DNA from: Codonopsis lanceolata
Taxonomy: Eukaryota; Streptophyta; Magnoliopsida; Asterales; Campanulaceae
Direction: 5' to 3'
NCBI GenBank assembly: GCA_013146195.2
Contig: CM028379.1
Span: forward strand, 62,434,631-62,498,630
Length of the DNA stretch: 64,000 bases
Within the stretch, counting starts at the first letter, position 1. Each line of letters opens with the position of its first letter. The notes under the pieces were generated by a model that had not been told where the DNA came from, did no database searches, and saw only the letters and a program-made list of their open reading frames with translations. A program made the position numbers and the translations under genes. Shown one piece after another: positions 1 through 11,073 of this stretch.

Positions 1-140
1 CTTGTAATCTCATTTGCCACTCATCGATTAAATTTATGATGTCATTAAAATATAAAATAAAAAATAAAAAACAACAACACGAGAGTTTTAGTGTCATTGT
101 CCATTAGTACAATGGAGTGAAATATATATATATATATAAT

Positions 141-345
141 ATCAAGTTCTCGACGAAAACGGAAAGAGAGGGATTCAAACCCTCGGTACGAATAACTCGT
201 ACAACGGATTAGCAATCCGACGCTTTCGTCCACTCAGTCATCTCTCCCAATTGAAAAAGATAATTATAATTATTAATAGGTTCCATTCCAAATGAAGTAA
301 GGATTCAAAAAAGTCGTTCTTTCACCTTCTTTATCTTTTTTATAT
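141..345. other. probable plastid DNA insertion (NUPT) around trnS
   Basis: The bases on both sides of the tRNA, especially the stretch after it up to about 345, resemble the plastid spacer next to trnS-GCU. Beyond that the DNA becomes simple AT repeats. The limits are approximate and rest on recognition by eye. From 346 to 680 there are (TA)n and (TAA)n runs and a minus-orientation unit of the degenerate array described further on; no gene is seen there. Confidence 0.45.
160..247 (-). tRNA. trnS-GCU: plastid-derived tRNA-Ser (GCU), nuclear copy
   Basis: On the minus strand an 88-nt class II tRNA folds with acceptor arm GGAGAGA paired to UCUUUCC, anticodon GCU in GAUUGCUAAUC, a long variable arm and a T arm. 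It matches the plastid trnS-GCU form. Two positions look decayed: the usual GGC after GAU reads GAC, and the T loop reads UUU where the invariant UUC is expected. Both changes are of the C-to-T/G-to-A type common in methylated nuclear insertions. It is probably a non-functional plastid DNA insertion, not an expressed nuclear tRNA. Confidence 0.85.
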
Positions 346-680
346 ATAGATAGATATGTAAAACTTTTATTAGCAATAATTTTCGAGAAAGTAAAGACTT
401 ATATATATATATATATATTTAAAGTTGGTGAAGAGCATTATGGTTGTGCCACCTCACCATCTTTTGATAAATCTCCATTGAAAAGCATCTACATGGAGGC
501 TTTAAAAACTTTTGGTTTTCTAGCCATTAACTAATAATAATAATAATACATAATAATAATCAATATGATAAGGGGTATTAGTATTATTATATATAATTTC
601 TTCTATTGTCAATAGTAGAAGACTTATATGTAAAAACTTTTACAACTAACATTACTTCTAATGACTCGCTTCTAACACCA

Positions 681-1259
681 TACTTTAAGCCTTGATATCT
701 TATTTATTAAAAAAAACTTGATTTGGAAACATAAATATATCATTTCGATTCTCTTGCCGAGTAGAATACATTTGCACAATTATGTTTGCTAACAAACAAA
801 TGACACGTAAAGAAATTCGTGCCTCAGGTTGTACAATTTCTTTCACTAAAAACAATAATTTCTTAACAATTATTATACTTTAAGTCTTGATATATTATTA
901 ATCCAAACCTTGATTTGGACAAATAAATATATCATTTCGATGCTCTCACCGAGTCGAACACATTTGCGCAATTGCCTTCGCCAAGAAACAAATGACGTGT
1001 AAAGAAATTTGTGCCTCATGTTGCACAATTTCTTTCACTAAAAAAACTAATTTTTTAACAAGTATTATACTTTAAATTTTGATATCTTATTCATCCAAAA
1101 CTCGATTTGGACAAATAAATATATCATTTCGATGCTCTCACCGAGTAGAACATATTTGTGTAACTACCTTTGCCAACAAACAAATGACACGTAGTGAAAT
1201 TCGTGCCTCAAGTTGCATAATTTCTTTCACTAAAAACACTAATTTTTCAACAATAGAAT
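681..1259 (+). repeat. three-unit tandem repeat, about 192 bp per unit
   Basis: Units begin at about 681, 876 and 1068, each with tactttaag/aa followed by a conserved block containing atatatcatttcgatgctct and later aaatgacacgtaaagaaatt. Lengths are about 195, 192 and 192 bp. The copies have drifted but align end to end. No protein-coding pattern is shared by the units. Confidence 0.8.
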
Positions 1260-1260
1260 A

Positions 1261-1545
1261 GATGTATTTCACATTGGTTAGAAATTGATGTTGGTTTTAA
1301 AAATACTATTATTAAGTACCAATAGAAGAGATATATCATAAATTGGTTACAAAGTGATGTTGGTTTTCAAAGTCATTTGATAAAAGACTTCTACCATTAT
1401 TATCAATAGAAGATGTATAAATCACATTAGTTAGAAAATGATGTTGATTTTAAATTATTTTATATTACCAATAAAAGAGATGTATAACACATTGTTTAGA
1501 AAGAAAATGTTAGATTTTAAAGTATCTATATTATAATACAGCTTG
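1261..1545 (+). repeat. degenerate 70-105-bp repeat array, part 1
   Basis: This has three or four imperfect copies of a unit with the core cacattggttagaaagtgat, then ttggttttaaaagtc, then ttattaccaatagaagag. The same unit recurs at 4230-4778 and 17443-20990, so these are pieces of one array or of one dispersed family. Confidence 0.7.
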
Positions 1546-2179
1546 GGAAACACGCTCGCAATTGATTTGGGATAAAAAACGGTCAGGATTTACCGTTTTA
1601 CTGAAATCCTACGGCTCTAATCTATCTCAGTTCTCACATGTGCGACCAGCGGTTATTCTCTGCCCTGCTATTCCAATCCCACGTCCATTCTCTTCTGATC
1701 TCTCTTTGACTCTCTCCCTCCTCCAATTTTCTTCGCTCCTTTCTCGATCCGCCGTCCCAACCCTCTATTACCCGCTATCTGTTTTGACAGCGCCTAGGGT
1801 TTGCTTTGCCGCTATTGCCTATTCTCCTCCCCTCGCAACCCATCTCGCACTCTAATCATCCGGTAAGCATTTTGATTTTTATTTGCGTCTTCTGTTTCCA
1901 TTTATGATTTTATATTGATTTTTAAGTGTAATTATTCAGTTTTGGTTCTTCAAAGCTTGTCGTTCTTCTTCAAGTGAGCCCACATTCGGCCACCCCCAAT
2001 TCATCCACGGCTACAAATATGTATCTCTACTCTCCCAATTCTCGGAAGCAATAATCTCTCTCTCTCTCTCTCTCACGCACACAATCATGTGTATTTTTTT
2101 TTGTTGGATTCTAAAATCTCTGATTCTCTATATGCCTACCTGAAGAAAGTGGAATTTGCAGTTGCGGTTTGGTTGCTCA

Positions 2180-4081
2180 ATGATGGATATCATGGCGAAG
2201 GTAAATTCTTTTCCTAAGCCTGACAGTAGTTTACTTACTCTCTGATTTCGCCATTCTTGCTGAGTTGATAATTTCAAGGATTTTGCTTCCAAGGTGATTT
2301 TAGTGATAAAATTGTTTTAGCTTGAATGAATTATTGGAGAATATGTGTAACTGAAGTAACCATAAAAGCTTAAAAGCAGTGGTACAAATTGGATTAGGTA
2401 CTGATACATCATACTAGGTTCAACAATATGTTCAAAATATTTAAGCAAAATGATGCAACAAATATCAACAATTTTTGTTCTATCAGAGTATAAAAAACTT
2501 AAATTAAAATTTTACAAGTTTTGCCCAATCCAAAATACAGTCTTCCCCCGGCGAATGTATGTTGCATAATGATACAAATTATACGTCTTCTTTTGAATGT
2601 TATTTTAATGTTACAAATTAGTGTGTTAGGAAGTCCGTGTTTATGGTGTACAATTTGATTGATTACAGTAGATGAATATCAATTTTCGAAAATCATCGAA
2701 TTTTAGAAATACCATTTGAGTTGCAAAAGTTCAAGTATGTTTGGGTTTATGAGCTGAAGTGACAAAGATGTTTGTTTACTTCCAGTGTCAATGGAGGATT
2801 ATGGAACATACGGAACTTAGTCCGCCTGATAAAATTACAGAATATGTTAACTTTGTTCGGGAACAAAAATTGTGTAAATTACTTTGATCTAAGAGTGACA
2901 TTCATATAGAGTAGGAGGCTTTTGTATGTTTCCATTCGGTGGTTATTGTCTATCCCCGCAGAAGTGGAATTGCTTAGTTGGTAAAACAAGCTTTTAGCAC
3001 TATGTAGTTGTTTAGTCACTATTTCATTTTTTGTATGTCTCTTGCTTCTGATTCCAGTTTTTGGTCTTAAAATGAAGACAGTAACTGACGATCATTATAG
3101 AACTTTATTTTGAAAGCTTTGTACATCTCTTGCTTTTTATTCCAGTTTTCGTATTTGGTCTCAAATGAAGACAATGCTTACCATCATTTCAGAAAATTAT
3201 AATTCTAAAAGCTTAAATGTATTTTTAATATGACGTTGGAGGGTATGTGCTCTGACGATGGAGGTTAAAATATGACGCTTCTGCCTTTCTCACTCACACC
3301 ACCTTCGGAGAATATTGACGTAATCTTTCAATCCAATTTTCAGATTTCGTTATATTATTGTTCTATAATAATTATTATTTTTGCATTGCAAATGTTTGAT
3401 TTTATGCATGAGAGAGTATTATAAGTTGAGAGAGTATTATAAGTTGAGTCGTTGTTTTACTAATGCACATTAGAAGTCATTTTAAGGTTTCATATTTTCA
3501 TTTTACCGTAGTTTCTCAGCAACCAATCAACCTAACCAAAGGAGGGTTTAATTCAAAATTATTTATAGAAAATAACCTTTGTTTGATTTTGTTCCTTCAG
3601 ATACTACAAGATGCTTCAAACATGTCATTCTCTATGCACTGTAGAAGAAGCCTCTTTTTTGCCTTCATCCAATATACTAAGAAATCACCCCCTTTTGATC
3701 CAAGGTAACAAACCTACCCCTCTAATTTGATGTTTTTACTTATCCATTGTGTTGGTGTATGTGTGTGTCGGTGTGTGTATTTGGTTTGCCTTCATTTGTG
3801 TGTAGGTATGAATCTATGCATTTTCTTTATTATGTTGATCAATGAAACACATTGTTTGTTAATATCAGGTGGCTACAATTTTGTTACCAACAAATTCAGG
3901 GGTTTACACATCAAGGTATGAGCCTAAAAGGAGGCCCGATAAATTCAACCATTTTTTGAAATTGGGTATTGGCAACTTGAAGAAGCCTTCTTATTGTTTA
4001 CTCGGTCCGTCTAACCAATATGCAACCGGGCAGGGAGCTAAGCCTATGAAACAAAAGTTAAGGAACATGCTTTTTACTTGA
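2180..4081 (+). CDS. possible small two-exon gene, unknown function
   Basis: Function is not recognised. A CT-rich, leader-like stretch (about 1560-1862) containing ctagggttt ends in a donor (ccg/gtaagc). A short exon at 2180-2200 begins ATGATG and reads MMDIMAK up to a gtaaat donor. After an intron of about 1.67 kb ending in atatcag, an exon at 3869-4081 continues in phase and stops with TGA, giving 77 residues. The second exon is basic and polar, with KRRPDKFNHFLKLGIGNLKK near its middle. No signal peptide or membrane segment is seen. Other explanations are a truncated gene, a captured fragment or chance. Array copies flank it on both sides. The intron (2201-3868) shows no other gene. Confidence 0.3.
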
Positions 4082-4229
4082 TTGGTTTGGTTTTTGCAAT
4101 CGTAGACAAGAAGTGCCCTAATAGGAAAAGTGTGACACGGCTAATTAATTAAAACGATGATGGTATTGATAAATTCTCAAATTGGCGTCGTGCCATCGAC
4201 ACGAGTAAGAGTACTAGTTTAGACTAAAA

Positions 4230-4778
4230 ACTTTCACTTTTACAAGAGATGTATCTCACATTGGTTACAAAATATTTTACTATTATTACCAATAGAAGAG
4301 ATGTTTCTCACATTGGTTAGAAATTGATGTTTGTTTTAAAAATACTATTATTAATTACCAATTGAAGAGATGTATCATACATTGGTTAAAAAGTGATGTT
4401 GGTTTTCAAAGTCTTTTTGATAAAAGACTTATACTATTATTACCAATAGAAGATTGGTTGAAAAAATGATGTTAATTTTTAATTATTTTAGATTATATAA
4501 AAGACTTGCTATTATTAGCAATAGAAGATATATCACACATTTGTTATAAATTGATGTTTGTTTTAAATTACTATTTTTACCAATTAAAGTGATAAATCTT
4601 ATATTGGTTAAAAACTAATATTGATTTTAAAAGTCTTTAAATAAAAATACTTCTACTTTTATCATCAATAAAAGATAAGAGAAGAGATGTATCCCATTAT
4701 ATAGAAAGATATGTTGGTTTTATATTTTTTTTAGATAAAAAACTTCTACTACTATTACCAAATGATGAGATGTATTCC
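4230..4778 (+). repeat. degenerate repeat array, part 2 (copia target)
   Basis: About six further copies of the cacattggttagaaag unit at irregular spacing. The array breaks at 4778, where the large copia element inserted, and resumes at 17438 after the element's target duplication. Confidence 0.7.
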
Positions 4779-5652
4779 TGAAAGAACACAATAGTTAGGA
4801 TTCTCAACAAAAAACGAAGTAATTTCCAATGTAGCTATGATTGTAGCTACAATGGGAATCACAATGGTCAAAGAATATTATAGCAGCGGAAGAATAATCA
4901 AAACAGTGAACAGAAGGCAAAAGTTTACCAAAAACAATCTACAAGATAATACTTGTAGACCTAGCCTCAAGGCCACAAAGATTTCACTAAAAATAATAAT
5001 CGTTTTACAAAAACAATTGTGCAATCACTCACAAAATATTCTCACAAGACCATTGGAACAAAAACCGCACATAAACAAAACAGACAAAACGTGGGAAGAA
5101 ATAAAATCAGCTTCCTAAAACTGAACAGGAAGACAAAACAGATTTCCAGATCTTCAATGTTACTGCTGATGTTATAACATCAACAGCCTCAAGCGAACTG
5201 CTGAACTTCAGGACTGGAAACCGTTTCTGAAACTCCTTGTTTCTGAACACAGCTATATGACTTTTTATTCTCTCTCTCAAGCTCTGCAAACAGCCCGTAT
5301 CCTTACTCCTTTATTTATAGTTTTTTGAAGTCCTACACACACGCAAAGAATCCATCTACTACAAGGAAAAGGATTAGCAATAAGGAAAGTCCAACAACTT
5401 ACCAATTCTGTGAGATTTTATTTCCTAATATCTAAGTGCTCATGAATTACGAATTGCCTAGGATTTATACAAAGATTTTGTTACCAAAAAAGATGTACTA
5501 TAATCTAATAAAAGATTTTTGTACCAAATATACCACAACTAAATCTAATAAAATATATTAAATCCTAAAATACTACAAACTTAACAAAAATAATATTTTG
5601 ATCATGAAAGGGGAAACAAGTAAAAATAGGCATGACCTATTTTACCCTTACA
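4779..5652 (-). repeat. 3' long terminal repeat of the large copia element
   Basis: It starts tgaaagaaca and ends ttaca on the + strand, 874 bp. It is nearly identical to 16589-17437 but keeps about 30 bp near 5345-5376 that the other LTR lacks. A TATA-like ctataaataaagg is read on the minus strand near 5316, matching the direction of the ORFs. Confidence 0.92.
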
Positions 5653-5668
5653 ATCACCCCCTTTGTTG
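5653..5668 (-). other. polypurine tract of the large copia element
   Basis: On the minus strand AACAAAGGGGGTGAT lies directly before the 3' LTR. A purine run at this point primes plus-strand DNA synthesis in LTR retrotransposons. Confidence 0.8.
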
Positions 5669-5972
5669 AACATTTCTGGTCAAATCCAAAGCAAGTGTTC
5701 CATACTTAATCCTGCAAATGTTAGAGAGAAAAAATCCAAACAACTCACCCCCTAAACATATACACTCATCAGAAATAAAGAAAACCAAGCTAAGAGAGCA
5801 ATACCAACCAATCAGTTTTGAAGGAGTTACAGACCAACCAAATATCAAATCAGTTTAGGAACAGATTACAGACCCAAAATGAAACATTGTTTATCAACCA
5901 CAGATTTCCCAAATATGTAACCACACAGAATATCATGGCAACCACAAGAACCACAGTTTTAGCATCAATCTT

Positions 5973-7930
5973 TTACAGCTTGATGCGAGCGACTTCCCGG
6001 AATCGAGAATCACCCCCTATTTGGCCAGAATGCATGGCCAACCAAGCAGTGTATTGAGCAGCTAATGATTTAAGCATAGAGGATTGAGATTCCAGAATTT
6101 CCAATTGAGAATTCACCATGTTCAACTGTTCAGATATAAAAGCTATGGAGATAGGTGCAAAAGGATGTGCAGAGATGGCTGATGTAGCTACATTAGAAGT
6201 AGCATTGACAGAAGAAGGAACATAAGTGACAGAAGGGACAATGAAAACTGGAATATATGGATAAACAAGAGGAAGATTCACTATTCTATCTCCTCTCAAT
6301 AGTTTGGCTGAGATGTGTAGTGCTTCAAGAATGGGAGAGAGTCTAGTGCCAGCAGAGGGTGAGTAACCTTGAGAGACTAAAATTTTGTAAATCAAAGAAG
6401 GAAAAATCAAAGATCTCTTATCACCCTCAGATTCTGCAAGAGAGGTGATCTTTCTAAATGCAAAATCTCCAAAATCAAAGGGTTTGTTAGTGCCAATCTG
6501 ATACAGAACCCTTGCATGCTCTTCAGTGAGTGTGTTTGTGTTAGTGGTGGGTGACCAATTTGCACAACATATTTTATGCATGAGAGCATAGAGGGATGAC
6601 AACTGGGAAGTGCTTATAGATGAACCTTTTCCAGGCCACTTATTCAAAGTGCCACCAGTTAACTCCAAAGTACACAAATTCAAATTAGTATTCATAGCAA
6701 AAGGACCAGACACATGAGTGTTGAACATGTCATTAATGATTGAAGATGAAAACTGATACCATTTACCACGAATAATTTTTTTTTTCATACCTAGCATCAG
6801 AGGTTGAGAAGATGCATTTTTCAAGATTGGCATAAAATTCATAAATGAGATCACGAAAATAAGGAGATGCAGATGATAATGTCTCTGAAAGACCTCTTTC
6901 AACAAAGAATTGGGTCAAGTTCTATGCAGATAACTCAACTGAAGGAATGATCCTTTCATCCACTATTTTACGGGAGGTATTATAGCGAATAGAAGCAGCC
7001 TTTGAAACAAATTTAGAGGAGAAAGGTTTACCAACTGAAGTGGCCACAAAAGCAGATGGCTTGGAAATTTTGGATGTATCTACATTAGTAGCTACATTGG
7101 CTGAAGATACCCGGCTTCTGGTGAATCGCACAGGAGCCTCCTCTGTATCTTCGCTATCTTCAGGTGTGGCTTCTTTGCTTTCAAAGTTCTTGTCCGAACT
7201 GTCATCGAATTTGAAGGAGCTGGACTCATGAGCTAAATTTTCTGCAATGGGATGGGAAGGCTGTGGAGATTTCTGAGGAGAAGCAGTCTTCAACTGAACA
7301 AGGTAGTCTGCTAACGTTCTGTCTTCATCAGAAAAATTGATATCAGCGATGGACGCTGAAGGAGAACTGTGCTCAAAATCAGAAAATTCTTGAGCTTGAA
7401 CCGAGGAATCTGGTGGAAATACAACTCGCGGTGATGGTATAGGATAATCATCGTCTCTGGCTTCCTCTTCAACTGGAGCGATTATTGGAGAAGCAGGTTG
7501 AGAAGTTGGTTCTTGAACCACTGGGGTTGGCCCTGTTTTAGGAACAAAATCCTCATCATCGGGGTCGCTTTCAATGACTACTGATTCTTCAAAAATTCCT
7601 GGAACCACTTTGTGTTTCTTGGCAGCTAGAACATCCTCCGCACTTGGATTTTTGAAATTTGAGGGAATCCCTCTGAGCCTCTTCGATTTTCGCGAGCTAG
7701 GGTTACCAATTTGGGGTAACCCTGATAAATCACCTGGATTTTCCACATCTATCGCGTTACCTTTTTCTCCTGGAAGAATTATGGTCAACGGTTCAAGTAA
7801 TGGTTGAGCAACTGCAATAGCTGTAAGGGGATTTTCAGGAGAAGAAAGAGGAGTCGATGTAGCTTCATCGAAAGCTACATCTGAGGGAGGATTTTGTATG
7901 GGAACTTCGTGTATAAAGGATGATGTAGAA
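5973..7930 (-). pseudogene. extra ORF after pol, Transposase_32-like, broken
   Basis: Two open stretches (7788-6922 and 6905-5973) join as one ancestral ORF of roughly 600 residues. A TAG separates them at about 6921. A frameshift lies near the homopolymer at 6775-6785, and a TAG near 7934 limits the 5' side. The N-terminal half is acidic and Ser/Pro-rich. The second half reads as the 'putative plant transposon protein' fold (Pfam Transposase_32): FVERGLSE, YFRDLIYEFYANL, then RGKWYQFSSSIINDMFNT. A hydrophobic stretch (LPLVYPYIPVFIVPSV) and a C-terminal heptad region (about the last 60 residues) follow. It occupies the place of the env-like ORF in SIRE-type copia elements. Function is unknown. 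The start codon is uncertain. Confidence 0.65.
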
Positions 7931-9240
7931 GCCTATGGGAACTTGAGGAGAGAAACAAGAATGGAAGATGAGAGAGGAAGGTTTGCGAGGAAGAAGATCT
8001 GCAAGAGATTTTTCTGCCGGATTTTGAAGGATGAGAAGCTTCTGGGAGAAGTATTTTCTTCCTTCCTGAAACACAGCACTAATACACCCACTAATAGCAA
8101 TTAGCCGTTAACACCTTAATTACATGGAATGGGAGAAGTCCTAACAACAAACCAAAATTCAAAATTAAGATAAGAAATCAAATATTAACCAGTCATAATG
8201 GAGAGATAAAAATATGTTGTTGTTATTGACATGAGAAATAGGTGGAGGATTAAATATGAAAGAATAACAACTAATTTCAGATTTCAAAATTTGAATATTT
8301 CAAAATTAATCAAGTATTTTGAAGATACACAACACTTAATTAACCAAAATTGCTACCACACAAACCTGCCAAAACAGTAATCAAAAACCAGTTCAGACCC
8401 TCATGATTAACACACAGATTAGACAACCACATAAAATATCAACATGAAGAACCTTAGGATCGAGATGCACTAATCTGCTTATGGAAACAAAAACATCAAG
8501 GGGCTGATATGATCAACAAGAAATATGCCATAGAAAATATGCCTAACATGTGCAGAAAAACAAGAGAAACAATGCAGTCACACACATGTGATATGACTAG
8601 ATCATCTGAATGTAGTTCCTAATGTAGCTGCATTGGAAGACACATTCGCCAAAGTTGTGATTTTATGTACAAATTCTCATCTTTTGTTCATCAAATCAAC
8701 ATATAACTCCCATAAAAACCATAGGTACTTTATTTCCCTAGGAGAATAGCTTTACTTTATTTCAAGCATATTCAACAAATGCCACTAGGAACCTTTCACA
8801 CTATTTACCAATGGTAGCAACTTTACTTATTGATCAACCCATGTAATCCGAGGATACATAGTTCCAAAAGAAAGGTGCCACAACCTTGTTCATAGGTAGC
8901 TCTTTTCTGTTAGGTAGCTTTCACACTTTTTCAATTAAAGGGAGTCAATTTTTTCAAGATCAACCCATGAAAGCCTAAGCTCCATAGTACTTTGACAAAT
9001 TGCAACATCCCAAAAATTTCAAAAAGTAGCTCTTTCCTTTGTGGTCTTAAGATTTTTCAATTTCAATAACCTTTTAGGGAGATGGTGAGGAGAATCAGAA
9101 CTAGAGAATCACAACAGATATAGAATGCATAACCAAGTCAACAACCAAAGGTACTAAACCATAAAGAATGAAGCTAGTGTGCCCCCCTAAGATACAATGC
9201 AAGATGCCTAAATTTTTTTTATATAAAAAGAAGTGAGGGG
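7931..9240 (-). other. non-coding spacer between pol and the extra ORF
   Basis: No convincing reading frame is present. It carries one copy of the aatgtagctgcatt motif at about 8621. A leader for the extra ORF may lie in the first 200 bp. Confidence 0.5.
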
Positions 9241-10249
9241 TCACATGGCACACATACCGAGAGATTTCTTAAGATTTATAAATCTCTCAAAATCTAGACT
9301 CTTAGTGAAAATATCAGCCAGTTGATTTTATGTTCCCACATGTTCAATGCAAACAATACCTTGTTCAACCAAATCTCTAATAAAGTGGTGTCTTATATCA
9401 ATGTGCTTAGTTCGAGAGTGTTGAACATGATTTTTGGCTATACTTATGGCACTAGTGTTGTCACAATACATGGTTAATACATTGCTGTGTAAACCATAAT
9501 CTTTGATCATTTGATTCATCCATAAGAGTTGTGTACATCCACTACCAACAGCTATATACTCAGATTCAGCTGTTGATAGGGCAACACAATTTTGTTTCTT
9601 ACTAAACCATGAAATCAAGTTGTTTCCCAAATAAAAACACCCACCTGAGGTACTTCTCATATCATCTACACTACCAGCCCAATCAGCATCACTAAACCCA
9701 ACAAGATTGGTGTTTGTGTGTTTAGTATACCACAAACCCATGGCACAAGTCTCACCAACATACCTAATTATTCTTTTCACTGCTTTCAAGTGAGAGACTT
9801 TGGGATTTTCTTGATACCTAGCACACAAGCACACACTGTACATGATGTCTGGACGGGTGGCAGTTAGGTACAACAGACTTTCAATCATACTCCTATATAA
9901 TGTATGGTCAACACTTTCAGATTTTTCATCTTTATTGAGTTTATTGGATGTACACATAGGGGTTTTCTTTTGTTTTCCATTCTCAAGATTGAATTTCTTC
10001 ACCAAGTTAAGAGCATACTTGGCTTAAGATATGAACATCCCTTCATGTAATTATTTTATCTGAATTCCTAAAAATAGGTCAACTCTAGGGGTGAGCAAGT
10101 TTTTTTTTTTTTTTAAACCGGACCAGACCAATGAAAATTGGACTGAACCAATTTTTTGGTTTGGTCTTGGTCCATAATTTTTAAAGAACCGAATAATTGG
10201 GTTGGTCCCGGTTTTGAGTTTTAAAATTTGGTTCTGGAACCGGACCGGA

Positions 10250-10251
<2 letters not shown>

Positions 10252-10304
<53 letters not shown>
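10252..10304. repeat. (AT)n microsatellite inside the hAT element
   Basis: An uninterrupted AT dinucleotide run of about 50 bp. Confidence 0.95.
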
Positions 10305-10306
<2 letters not shown>

Positions 10307-10978
10307 TTTTACCTACAAAATAGAAACCCTAGATGAAAAATATAAATACTTAGTTTAGATATTTATCTTTGTTATAATACCATTATTTTTCTTTTCTCTT
10401 GTCTAGACAGTCTTGAGTCCCCTTGACCCTTCTGGTCCTCAGTTCTCCCTCAATCTCAATCAAAGAATCAAACCCTTTTAGATCTGAAGTCGTTTACTTT
10501 TAGATCTTCCTTCTTCTCGAGTACGATACCGAATCCTCACGGAAGGAGCCTAACTTGAGGTTGCCTAACCATCCTTCGGCAGTTCGGCGGGAGAACTTGA
10601 AGACTGAAGAGTATTGTGTGTTTGTGTGTGTGCAAATCTTGAGTCTTTTCCTCTTTGTATGTTCTTAATTTTGTACGAATTTATGCAGATTTTTTAGTTT
10701 ATACCCCCATTTCATAATTTTTCTCATGTTTGTGATTTTTTCTGCAAATTGATGTGATTTTGTGAATGACTATATGGAATGTGTTGGGTTTCAGGTGTTG
10801 AAAGAAGGAAGATCTATTTTTGGGCTGCGTCACGTGCTCGGACCGAAACCCACGTCCAACAGTTGGTGCAGTGGATGAACTTGAGTTGGTGAACTTTTTT
10901 TTTTTTTGCTTATTAAATGGGAGGGAACCCCTTAAGTTTATGGTCTTTAACCTAAATATGTTTCTAAAATATCTGCAG

Positions 10979-11073
10979 GTTTTGGATATTGCTGTGTTTC
11001 CAGAAGTAGCCTTTCACTTGCCAATTTTCTGCGCCAACTTCTTCACCTATGTAAGCACAAATATTATTGTGTT
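10979..11073 (+). pseudogene. HY2: captured exon of phytochromobilin:ferredoxin oxidoreductase
   Basis: The translation VLDIAVFPEVAFHLPIFCANFFT followed by STNIIVL (31 codons plus 2 bases) matches the conserved core of plant HY2, where the equivalent region runs QVFDFAGF...PIFCANFFT...NIVVLDLNP. The exon has an intact acceptor (ctgcag) and an intact donor (gtaagcc), so it was copied from genomic DNA with intron edges, not from mRNA. HY2 reduces biliverdin to phytochromobilin in plastids. This single exon cannot do that. Other segments of the hAT interior (for example 11538-11640 and 11770-11835) may be further captured exons, but I do not recognise them. Confidence 0.72.
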
